Source: an uncultured Amaricoccus sp. (GTDB taxonomy: Bacteria > Pseudomonadota > Alphaproteobacteria > Rhodobacterales > Rhodobacteraceae). Taken from it: a stretch of DNA of 5,479 bases. The translations under genes were made by a program, and so were the position numbers. This document shows, piece after piece, positions 1 to 5,300 of this stretch. Every line of letters starts with the position of its first letter. Position 1 is the first letter of the stretch. The notes under the pieces were generated by a model. That model had not been told where the DNA came from, ran no database searches, and was given only the letters and a program-made list of their open reading frames with translations. Where the stretch lies: contig NZ_CALLYO010000137.1 in assembly GCF_937858865.1 (NCBI RefSeq), positions 1-5,479 on the forward strand, written 5' to 3'.

Positions 1-5
1 AGCAT
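1..5 (-). CDS. Start of a downstream transporter gene, probably the second permease LivM (5 bases only)
   Basis: On the minus strand the stop codon of the LivH gene (TGA, positions 7-5) overlaps an ATG (positions 5-3) by one base, giving the junction TGATG. A strong Shine-Dalgarno sequence, GGGAGG, lies 8 bases upstream of that ATG. The same tight coupling is seen at the other junctions of this operon. Importers of the branched-chain amino-acid (HAAT) family need two permeases, LivH and LivM. LivH, LivG and LivF are all present here and LivM is not, so LivM is the expected product. Only the start codon and two more bases are in the window, so the identity is inference from context and cannot be read from sequence. 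Confidence 0.5.
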
Positions 6-913
6 CAGTCGGCCCTCCCGAAGATGCCCTGCGGGCGGAGGAGGAGGATGGCGATGAGGATGACGAAGGCGACGGCGGCGCGCCACTCGGCGCCGACGAG
101 CTGGACGGTGGCCGCCTCGGCGATGCCGACGACGAGGCCGGCGAGCATGGCGCCGGGGATGCTGCCGATGCCGCCGAGGATGGCGGCGGCGAAGAGGGGG
201 AGCAGGAGGTCGAGGCCCATCTGCGGGCGGATCTGGACGAGGAGCCCGGCCATGACCCCGGCGACGCAGGCGAGGCCGGCGCCGAGGATCCAGGCGAAGC
301 GGACGACGCGGCGGACGTCGACGCCGACGACGCCGGCGAGCGCGGGGTTCTCGCTGACCGCGCGCATCGAGCGGCCGAGGGTGGTGCGGGTGAGCAGGAG
401 ATGGACGAGGAGGACGAGGACGGCGGCGACGGCGAGGGTGAGGAGCTGGTCCGGGGTGGCGCGGACGGGGCCGAAGCGGAGGGCGATCTGCAGCTCGCTG
501 GTGAAGTAGGCGGGGCGCGAGGTGAAGGTGAACTCGAGCAGGCTGCGCAGGGTGAGGGCGGCGCCGAAGCTCGCCATGACGAGGATGATGACGGCGCTGC
601 GGCGGGCGCGGAGCGGGCCGAAGAGGAGGGCGTCGACGAGGAGGGCGAGGCCGGCGGTCAGCGGCACGGCGAGGAGGAGGGCGAGGGGGAGCGACCAGCC
701 GAAGGAGAAGGGCTCGATCGGGGTGGCGAGGCCGCCGGCGAGCGCGCCGAGGGCGCCGGCGATCGCCAGGGCGAAGTAGGCGCCCCAGGCGAGGAAGTCG
801 CCGTGGGCGAAGTTCGCGAAGCGCAGGATCGAGTAGGTGAGGGTGACGCCGATGGCGCCGAGGCCGATCATCGCCCCGGCGATGGCGCCGTCGAGCAGGA
901 CCTGCGGGCTCAT
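5..913 (-). CDS. livH: Branched-chain amino-acid-type ABC transporter permease, LivH family
   Basis: This is an inner-membrane permease subunit of a HAAT-family ABC importer; with a second permease it forms the channel through which the bound amino acid crosses. The 302-residue protein is almost entirely hydrophobic segments, and its length is normal for LivH. Family landmarks are the FANFAHGDF motif near residues 32-40, the cytoplasmic coupling loop LGRSMRAVSENPALAGVVG near 179-197 that contacts the ATPases, the ILGGIGSIPGAMLAG block near 245-259 and a C-terminal RPQGIFGR. The ATG start overlaps the LivF stop by four bases (ATGA) and has a perfect GGAGG seven bases upstream. Its own stop overlaps the next start by one base. 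It belongs to the livG-livF-livH operon. The family call is firm. The substrate cannot be read from this subunit, and the nearby tryptophan dioxygenase gene leaves open that it is not a branched-chain amino acid. Confidence 0.93.
   Translation of the reverse strand: MSPQVLLDGAIAGAMIGLGAIGVTLTYSILRFANFAHGDFLAWGAYFALAIAGALGALAGGLATPIEPFSFGWSLPLALLLAVPLTAGLALLVDALLFGPLRARRSAVIILVMASFGAALTLRSLLEFTFTSRPAYFTSELQIALRFGPVRATPDQLLTLAVAAVLVLLVHLLLTRTTLGRSMRAVSENPALAGVVGVDVRRVVRFAWILGAGLACVAGVMAGLLVQIRPQMGLDLLLPLFAAAILGGIGSIPGAMLAGLVVGIAEAATVQLVGAEWRAAVAFVILIAILLLRPQGIFGRAD
14..19 (-). promoter_or_regulatory. Ribosome-binding site for the gene starting at the left edge
   Basis: The minus strand reads GGGAGG here, inside the last codons of LivH and 8 bases from the ATG at 5-3. 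This near-ideal sequence and spacing are the main support for a gene starting at the window edge. Confidence 0.6.
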
Positions 914-1644
914 GCCGGAGCCTCCGCCCGGCGGGCGCCGAGGTAGAGCTCGCCGACGATGGGGTCGCCCGCGAGGGTGGCGGCCGGGCCCTCGTGGGCG
1001 ACGCGGCCCTCGACCAGGATGACGGCGCGGTCGGCGATGGCGAGGGCGGCGCGCACGTTCTGCTCGACGAGGACGGTGGTGACGCCCCGGGCGTTGATCG
1101 CCCTGAGCCGCTCGAAGACCTCGGAGACGATGCGGGGCGAGAGGCCGGCCGAGGGCTCGTCGAGGATGAGGACGGCGGGCTCGACGACGAGGGCGCGGGC
1201 AACAGCGAGCATCTGCCTCTGGCCGCCGGAGAGTGCTCCGGCGCGCAGGCCGGGGCGGGCGGCGAGGTCGGGGAAGGTGTCGTAGAGGGCGGCGATGCGA
1301 CCGGCCTGGCGGGGGCGCGGCAGGATGGCGGCGGCGAGCTGGAGGTTCTCGTGGATCGAGAGGGTGGCGAAGATGTTCTCGGTCTGCGGGACGAAGGCGA
1401 GGCCGTGGCGGACCTTCTCGTGCGCGGGGGCGGCGGTGATCTCAGTGCCGGCGAGACGGACGGTGCCGGAATGGACCGGGACGAGGCCGGCGACGGTCTT
1501 GACCAGCGTGGACTTGCCGGCGCCGTTCGGGCCGAGCAGGGCGACGAGCTCTCCCGGGGCGACGGCGAGATCGACCCCGCGCACGATGGGCAGGTCGCGC
1601 TCGTAGCCGGCGACGAGCGCATGGGTCGAGAGGGCCGGGGTCAT
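910..1644 (-). CDS. livF: ABC transporter ATP-binding protein, LivF family
   Basis: This is one of the two ATPases that drive the amino-acid importer; it sits on the cytoplasmic face and pairs with LivG. All nucleotide-binding motifs are visible in the 244 residues: Walker A GPNGAGKST at 38-46, the Q-loop glutamine in FVPQTENIF at about 87, the signature LSGGQRQ at 138-144, and Walker B VLILDEP at 158-164 with catalytic glutamate 163. The switch position reads VEQN, so glutamine 195 replaces the usual histidine; this is typical of LivF proteins and separates it from LivG. The C-terminal GELYLG is also a LivF hallmark. The start ATG overlaps the livG stop by four bases and no good Shine-Dalgarno precedes it, so translation probably depends on coupling to livG. 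Length and motif spacing are normal, with no sign of damage. Confidence 0.94.
   Translation of the reverse strand: MTPALSTHALVAGYERDLPIVRGVDLAVAPGELVALLGPNGAGKSTLVKTVAGLVPVHSGTVRLAGTEITAAPAHEKVRHGLAFVPQTENIFATLSIHENLQLAAAILPRPRQAGRIAALYDTFPDLAARPGLRAGALSGGQRQMLAVARALVVEPAVLILDEPSAGLSPRIVSEVFERLRAINARGVTTVLVEQNVRAALAIADRAVILVEGRVAHEGPAATLAGDPIVGELYLGARRAEAPA
921..925 (-). promoter_or_regulatory. Ribosome-binding site of livH
   Basis: The minus strand reads GGAGG within the end of livF, seven bases before the livH ATG at 913. This fixes the livH start and suggests independent ribosome loading in addition to coupling through the ATGA overlap. Confidence 0.75.
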
Positions 1645-2450
1645 GCCGCCGCGCCGAGGTAGGCGCCGACCACGGCGGGGTCGCGGGCGACCTCGTCGGG
1701 GCGGCCCTCGGCGAGATGCCTGCCCGCCGCCATCACCACCACGCGGCCGCAGAGGCGGGCCACCATGTCCATGTTGTGCTCGATGAGCAGGATGGTGCGG
1801 CCCTCGGCGTGCAGGGCGAGGATGCGCTCGATGATGAGCTCGAGGAGCGTCGGGTTCACCCCGGCGGCCGGCTCGTCGAGGAGGATGGCGCGCGGGTCGG
1901 CCATGAGGACGCGGGCGAGCTCGAGGAGCTTGCGCTGGCCGCCGGAGAGGATGCGCGCGGGCTCGCCCTCGAGGGGGGAGAGCATGACGAAGTCGAGGAG
2001 GGCGCGGGCGCGCTCGACGGCGGCGCGCTCCTCGGCGGCGACGCGGGCCGGACGGAGGAAGTTCATCCAGGCCCGCTCGCCGGCCTGGCCCTGGGCGCCG
2101 GTCAGGACGTTCTCGAGCACGGTCATCTCGGCGAAGGGGCGCGGGATCTGGAAGGTGCGGCCGACGCCGCGGGCGATGCGCCGCTCGGGGCCCTCGCGCG
2201 AGACCTCGGCGCCGGCGATCAGGATCTCGCCGGAGGTGGGCGGGAAGGTGCCGGCGAGGAGGTTGAAGAGCGTCGTCTTGCCGGCGCCGTTCGGGCCGAT
2301 GAGGCCGACCATCTCGCCGGGGGCGAGGGCGATCGACATGCCGTCGACCGCCGTGACCCCGCCGAAGCGCTTCACCAGGCCGCGCCCCTCGATCAGCGGC
2401 GGCTGGTTGCCCCGCTGGCTGCGGCCGGCGTCTCTTTCTTCCGCTGCCAA
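1641..2450 (-). CDS. livG: ABC transporter ATP-binding protein, LivG family (TTG start)
   Basis: This is the partner ATPase of LivF and the first gene of the leftward operon. The 269 residues carry Walker A GPNGAGKTT at 52-60, a Q-loop glutamine at about 101 in GRTFQIPRPF, the signature LSGGQRK at 168-174, Walker B AILLDEP at 188-194 with glutamate 193, and the H-loop histidine 225 in LLIEHNMDMV. The longer insertion between Q-loop and signature (about 67 residues) is normal for LivG. The start is TTG: there is no ATG or GTG between the in-frame upstream stop (TAA, 2486-2484) and the conserved region, and GGAG lies seven bases before the TTG. The first 18 or so residues (AEERDAGRSQRGNQPP) are a polar stretch preceding the conserved LIEGRGLVKRFGG. 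If the true start is another non-ATG codon, the N-terminus would shift, but the domain call would not. Confidence 0.92.
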   Translation of the reverse strand: MAAEERDAGRSQRGNQPPLIEGRGLVKRFGGVTAVDGMSIALAPGEMVGLIGPNGAGKTTLFNLLAGTFPPTSGEILIAGAEVSREGPERRIARGVGRTFQIPRPFAEMTVLENVLTGAQGQAGERAWMNFLRPARVAAEERAAVERARALLDFVMLSPLEGEPARILSGGQRKLLELARVLMADPRAILLDEPAAGVNPTLLELIIERILALHAEGRTILLIEHNMDMVARLCGRVVVMAAGRHLAEGRPDEVARDPAVVGAYLGAAA

Positions 2451-2457
2451 GGGCGCG

Positions 2458-2461
2458 CTCC
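2458..2461 (-). promoter_or_regulatory. Ribosome-binding site supporting the TTG start of livG
   Basis: The minus strand reads GGAG, seven bases ahead of the TTG at 2450. It is short but well spaced, and no alternative ATG or GTG exists in this frame upstream of the conserved domain. Confidence 0.5.
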
Positions 2462-2480
2462 GCGGGGTGAGTCCCTTGAT

Positions 2481-2509
2481 CTTTTAGCTTCGATCCTGAC
2501 CAATGGCAT
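2481..2509 (-). promoter_or_regulatory. Candidate sigma-70-like promoter for the liv operon
   Basis: On the minus strand ATGCCA (2509-2504) and TAAAAG (2486-2481) are separated by 17 bases. Each matches the -35 (TTGACA) and -10 (TATAAT) consensus at four of six positions. Transcription would then begin near 2474, leaving a leader of about 24 bases before the TTG start of livG. The match is modest. The placement in the only AT-rich patch of the region is the better argument. Confidence 0.35.
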
Positions 2510-2523
2510 CACCCACGCCGCCC

Positions 2524-2538
2524 GAGCGGAGCGGAGCG
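2524..2538 (+). repeat. Short tandem repeat, three copies of GAGCG
   Basis: Three perfect head-to-tail copies of GAGCG lie in the probable 5' leader of the rightward operon. The second and third spans contain GCGGAGCG, which is complementary to CGCTCCGC at 2456-2463. It may be simple GC-rich slippage. Confidence 0.55.
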
Positions 2539-2543
2539 GACCG

Positions 2544-2555
2544 GGACGGACGGAC
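2544..2555 (+). repeat. Short tandem repeat, three copies of GGAC
   Basis: Three perfect copies of GGAC lie just upstream of the ATG at 2562. They occupy the place where a Shine-Dalgarno is expected, and no better purine-rich site is seen, so they may act as a weak ribosome-binding site (GGACGGA). Confidence 0.5.
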
Positions 2556-2561
2556 CGAGCG

Positions 2562-2912
2562 ATGGCCGATGCGGCGGACGATTCCTTCGAGCTCTACGAC
2601 CTCCGGGTCGAGGTGGTGGCCCCCGAGGGCGGGCCGATCTACTGCGGCGCGAAGCCGGGCGACCATTTCGAGCTGAGGGGCGAGATGCTGTTCCTGCCGC
2701 CGGGGCAGGGCTTCTCGATCTACTCGCTCGCCGCGGTGCTGCCGCTCCTCGCCGCCAAGCAGCGGCCGACCGAGGCCAGCGACTGGATGACGAGCGACGC
2801 GGAGGTGGCCTGCCCCGATCCGAACTGCTCGACGCGGCTGCGCATCACCCGCACCGGGCGGCGGCGCTTCAGCCACGCGGCGACGACCGCCGTGCCGCTG
2901 CCGGGGGCCTGA
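2562..2912 (+). CDS. TIGR04076-family small protein of unknown function
   Basis: This is a 116-residue soluble protein with no signal peptide or membrane segment. From memory of the family I assign it to TIGR04076, conserved proteins of about 90-120 residues with no established function. Recognisable features are YCGAKPGDHFELRGE at about 27-41, the LPPGQGFSIYSLAAVLPLL block at 45-63, AKQR at 65-68, DWM at 74-76 and ACPDPNCSTRLRI at 83-95. Its three cysteines (28, 84, 89; the last two in CPDPNC) could form a metal or redox site, but that is inference. The start is the first ATG of the frame in this region. The same frame stays open far upstream across the antisense of livG, which is a codon-bias artefact. 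The stop lies five bases before the reductase start, so the two genes are very likely co-translated and may act together. Confidence 0.82.
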   Translation: MADAADDSFELYDLRVEVVAPEGGPIYCGAKPGDHFELRGEMLFLPPGQGFSIYSLAAVLPLLAAKQRPTEASDWMTSDAEVACPDPNCSTRLRITRTGRRRFSHAATTAVPLPGA

Positions 2913-2917
2913 GGCAA

Positions 2918-3964
2918 ATGCAGCGCATCCGCCTCGCGCCCGACCACGAGATCTCGCGCGTCATCCGCGGCGGCTGGCAGATGGCCGGCGGGCACGGCGC
3001 GGTCGACTCGGCCGCCGCCGTCGAGGACATGCTCGCCTGCGCCGACGCCGGCATCACCACCTTCGACGGCGCCGACATCTACACCGGGGTCGAGGATCTC
3101 CTCGGCGCCTTCCGTGCCCGCTACCTCGAGCTGAGGGGTGCGGCGGCGCTGGCGCGGATCAAGGTGCATACCAAGTGCGTGCCCGACCTCGACCTGCTGC
3201 CGCGGCTGACCTGCGCCGACATCGCCCGGACGGTCGACCGCTCGCTCCGGCGCCTGCGGGCCGATTGCCTCGACCTGGTGCAGCTCCACTGGTGGGACTA
3301 TGACGCGCCCGGCTGGCTCGAGGCGGTGCACTGGCTCGACGAGCTCCGCCGCGCCGGCAAGATTCGCCACCTCGGCGGGACGAACTTCGACACCCGGCAC
3401 ATGGCGGCCATCGTCGACGGGGGCGTGCCGCTCGTCTCGATGCAGCTGCAGTATTCGCTCCTCGACCGCCGCCCGGAGAAGGCGATGCGCGCCGCCGCCG
3501 CGGCGCGCGGCGTGTCGCTCCTCTGCTACGGGACCGTGGCCGGGGGCTTCCTCGGCGACCGCTGGCTCGGGCGCGGCGAGCCGGAGGGGCCGCTCGAGAA
3601 CCGCTCGCTCGTCAAGTACAAGCTCATCATCGACGACGTCGGCGGCTGGGATCTCTTCCAGGCGCTGCTCGCCGCGCTGCGCCGCGTCGCCGACCGGCAC
3701 GGCAGCGACATCGCCACCGTCGCGAGTGCTGCCGTCCTCGCCCGCGAGGGTGTCGCGGCGGTCATCGTCGGGGCGCGCAACCGCGCGCACCTCGCCGCCA
3801 ACCTCGCGATCTCGGATCTCGCGCTCGACGCGGCGGACATGGCCGCGATCGACGCGGTGCTCGCCGAGGCGAAGGAGCTCGAGGGCGACGTCTATTCGCT
3901 CGAGCGCGACCGGCACGGGCGCCATGGCGCGATCATGAAATACAATCTCAACCGGGGCGCCTAG
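2918..3964 (+). CDS. Aldo/keto reductase family oxidoreductase
   Basis: This is a cytoplasmic NAD(P)H-dependent oxidoreductase of the aldo/keto reductase superfamily, a TIM-barrel enzyme reducing aldehydes or ketones or working in reverse. All four catalytic residues are visible: Asp50 and Tyr55 in [12 protein letters not shown], Lys86 in KVHTK, and His124 in LVQLHWW. Further landmarks are GGTNFD at 153-158 (the usual GxSNF position), [11 protein letters not shown] near 175-185 for cofactor stacking, and the late [15 protein letters not shown] block that binds the cofactor phosphate region. At 348 residues the length is normal, with a distinctive tail ending [13 protein letters not shown]. 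The start ATG follows the upstream stop by five bases; GAGG overlapping that stop is only three bases from the ATG, so coupling is likely. The substrate is unknown. Proximity to tryptophan dioxygenase hints at amino-acid-derived carbonyls, but this is speculation. Confidence 0.9.
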   Translation: MQRIRLAPDHEISRVIRGGWQMAGGHGAVDSAAAVEDMLACADAGITTFDGADIYTGVEDLLGAFRARYLELRGAAALARIKVHTKCVPDLDLLPRLTCADIARTVDRSLRRLRADCLDLVQLHWWDYDAPGWLEAVHWLDELRRAGKIRHLGGTNFDTRHMAAIVDGGVPLVSMQLQYSLLDRRPEKAMRAAAAARGVSLLCYGTVAGGFLGDRWLGRGEPEGPLENRSLVKYKLIIDDVGGWDLFQALLAALRRVADRHGSDIATVASAAVLAREGVAAVIVGARNRAHLAANLAISDLALDAADMAAIDAVLAEAKELEGDVYSLERDRHGRHGAIMKYNLNRGA

Positions 3965-3975
3965 CGCCGAAGAAC

Positions 3976-3982
3976 AGGGAGA
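3976..3982 (+). promoter_or_regulatory. Ribosome-binding site of the substrate-binding protein gene
   Basis: AGGGAGA lies eight bases before the ATG at 3991, inside a 26-base gap after the reductase stop. This supports the chosen start, which also begins a textbook signal peptide. Confidence 0.65.
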
Positions 3983-3990
3983 CGACGGGG

Positions 3991-5256
3991 ATGAGGAAGC
4001 TTCTCTGCGGCACGGCGCTCCTGGCGCTCGCCGGGGGCCTGGCCGGGCCGGCTGCGGCGCAGGACTGCCCGATCACCATCGGCATGGTGATGGAGCTGAC
4101 CGGGCCGGCCGGCGCCTACGGCCAGGCCGGGGCCAAGGCGGCCGAGATGGCACTGCGCGACTTCAACGAGGCGGGCGGTGCCGGCGGCTGCGACATCGTC
4201 GCCGACGTGCGCGACAGCCAGAGCCAGGGCAACGTCGCGGTCGACCAGGCGACGCAGCTCGTCAACATCAGGAAGGTGCCGGTCATCATCGGCGGGATCA
4301 TCTCGTCGGTCTCGATCCCGATCCTGACCTCGGTGACGGCGCCTGCCGGCGTGGTGCAGGTCTCGCCCGCCTCCTCCTCGCCGACGCTGACCGAGCTGGC
4401 GCGCGAGGGGAAGACGAACGGGGTCTTCTTCCGCACCATCACCTCGGACGCGCTGCAGGGGACGGCGGCGGCGAAGTTCGCCATGGACCAGGGGCTGACG
4501 AAGCTCGCCATCATCCACGTCAACAACGACTTCGGCGTCAACATGGTGCGCGAGTTCGCCAGCGCCTACGAGAAGCTCGGCGGCACGATCACCTCGACGA
4601 CGCCCTACAACGAGAAGCAGGCCTCCTATTCGGCCGAGGCGAGCGCGGCCCTCGCCGGCGATCCGGAGGCGCTCTATCTGGTCAGCTATCCGGTGGACGG
4701 GGCGACGATCGCGCGGGCCTGGATCTCGAGCGGCGGGCCGGCGAAGTTCCTGCTCAACGACGGGATGAACTCGACCGACTTCATCACGGCGGTGGGGGCC
4801 AAGTATCTCGACGATGCCTTCGGCACGTCGTCGGGCACCAGCGAGACGGCCTCGACGAAGTATTTCTACGAGAATTTCGAGGCCTTCTCCGGCGGGATCA
4901 AGCCGGACGCCCCGGCGGCCGACCGGTCCTACGATGCCGGCGCCATCGTGGCGCTCGCCATCGCCAAGGCGGGGGGCAGCGACGCGGCGGCGATCAAGGC
5001 GGCGATTCCGGAGGTGGTGGCGGCGGACGGGGAGCCGATCCATGCCGGGAAGGAGGAGTTCGCCAAGGCGCTCGCGCTGATCGCCGAGGGCAAGTCGATC
5101 CGCTACGAGGGGGTGATCGGGCCGGTCAGCTTCGATGCGTTCGGCGACATCACCGGGCCGTTCCGGCTGTGGCGGATCCAGAACGGCGAGGTGACGACGA
5201 TCGGCGAGATGAGCGCCGAGGCGGTCGCCGCGATCAAGGGCGGGGTGGCGAAGTAG
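3991..5256 (+). CDS. Periplasmic amino-acid-type ABC transporter substrate-binding protein (LivK / Peripla_BP_6 family)
   Basis: This secreted receptor captures the substrate in the periplasm and delivers it to the permease complex, most likely the one encoded by the divergent liv operon. Residues 1-23 form a Sec signal peptide: positive MRK, a hydrophobic run to about residue 18, and cleavage after GPAAA before QDC. There is no lipobox. The mature protein opens with [18 protein letters not shown], the classic start of type I binding proteins. Further landmarks are [10 protein letters not shown] at 101-110, [12 protein letters not shown] at about 124-135 (the serine/threonine-rich ligand loop), [14 protein letters not shown] at 176-189 and [10 protein letters not shown] at 314-323. 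Cys26 and Cys67 could form a disulfide like that in LivK. At 421 residues it is longer than typical LivK (about 370). The gene directly precedes kynA, so tryptophan or a related compound is a plausible ligand, but the ligand cannot be deduced from the sequence. Confidence 0.93.
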   Translation: MRKLLCGTALLALAGGLAGPAAAQDCPITIGMVMELTGPAGAYGQAGAKAAEMALRDFNEAGGAGGCDIVADVRDSQSQGNVAVDQATQLVNIRKVPVIIGGIISSVSIPILTSVTAPAGVVQVSPASSSPTLTELAREGKTNGVFFRTITSDALQGTAAAKFAMDQGLTKLAIIHVNNDFGVNMVREFASAYEKLGGTITSTTPYNEKQASYSAEASAALAGDPEALYLVSYPVDGATIARAWISSGGPAKFLLNDGMNSTDFITAVGAKYLDDAFGTSSGTSETASTKYFYENFEAFSGGIKPDAPAADRSYDAGAIVALAIAKAGGSDAAAIKAAIPEVVAADGEPIHAGKEEFAKALALIAEGKSIRYEGVIGPVSFDAFGDITGPFRLWRIQNGEVTTIGEMSAEAVAAIKGGVAK

Positions 5257-5263
5257 CGGCTGC

Positions 5264-5282
5264 CGCCCGCGGGCCGCGGGCG
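5264..5282 (+). other. Perfect GC-only inverted repeat (hairpin) between the binding-protein gene and kynA
   Basis: Two nine-base arms, CGCCCGCGG (5264-5272) and CCGCGGGCG (5274-5282), are exact reverse complements around a single G. In RNA this can fold as an eight-base-pair all-GC stem with a three-base loop. It begins eight bases after the binding-protein stop and ends six bases before the kynA Shine-Dalgarno. There is no following T-run, so it is not a standard intrinsic terminator. It may partly attenuate transcription or protect the 3' end of the upstream message, a common arrangement after highly expressed binding-protein genes. Confidence 0.55.
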
Positions 5283-5288
5283 AGGAAC

Positions 5289-5293
5289 GGAGG
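5289..5293 (+). promoter_or_regulatory. Ribosome-binding site of kynA
   Basis: A perfect GGAGG lies seven bases before the ATG at 5301. It favours that ATG over the in-frame ATG three codons later (5310). Confidence 0.8.
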
Positions 5294-5300
5294 TTCGGGC

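Larger units (their letters stand above)
2451..2561. promoter_or_regulatory. Divergent intergenic region between livG and the TIGR04076-like gene
   Basis: These 111 bases separate two head-to-head operons and must hold both promoters unless transcription comes from further away. A relatively AT-rich island lies at about 2476-2509, unusual in this very GC-rich window, as expected for promoter DNA. On the plus strand TTGATC (2476-2481) resembles a -35 box, but no convincing -10 follows at the right spacing. Two nested inverted repeats surround the island: GGGTGA (2465-2470) with TCACCC (2509-2514), and CGCTCCGC (2456-2463) with GCGGAGCG (2526-2533). No regulator gene is in the window, so what controls it is unknown. 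Confidence 0.6.

Noticed and set aside
1..450. Possible tandem repeat array made of GAGGAGG and GGCGACG-like runs on the plus strand
   Set aside because: The runs are irregular and follow the codon periodicity of hydrophobic residues in livH on the other strand. They are not a true repeat array.
401..946. Plus-strand open frame encoding a highly acidic Asp/Glu/Gly-rich protein
   Set aside because: It lies opposite livH. The purine-rich strand is simply the complement of pyrimidine-rich codons for hydrophobic membrane residues. There is no ribosome-binding site or domain.
994..1662. Plus-strand open frame of 222 codons opposite livF
   Set aside because: It is a Gly/Asp/Glu-rich shadow of livF, which has every ABC ATPase motif in the opposite strand frame.
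1716..2561. Long plus-strand open frame continuing in frame into the TIGR04076-like gene
   Set aside because: It is antisense to livG, and its translation is low-complexity Glu/Ala/Gly/Asp sequence with no family resemblance. The frame is open because of GC-biased codons on the other strand. Only the part from the ATG at 2562 looks like a protein.
2720..3925. Minus-strand open frame of 401 codons opposite the reductase
   Set aside because: Its translation is Arg/Glu/Asp/Val-rich low complexity with no motif. The plus-strand reductase has a full catalytic tetrad and explains the region.
3991..4068. Lipoprotein signal peptide for the binding protein
   Set aside because: Cys6 is too close to the N-terminus, and Cys26 is preceded by AAAQD rather than a lipobox. 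A signal peptidase I site after residue 23 fits better.
3961..5043. Minus-strand open frame of 360 codons opposite the binding protein
   Set aside because: It is an Arg/His/Gly/Asp-rich shadow. The plus strand has a signal peptide and conserved binding-protein blocks throughout.
5264..5282. Classical Rho-independent terminator
   Set aside because: The stem is strong, but no T-run follows and the kynA ribosome-binding site begins six bases later. It is therefore listed as a hairpin of unknown effect.
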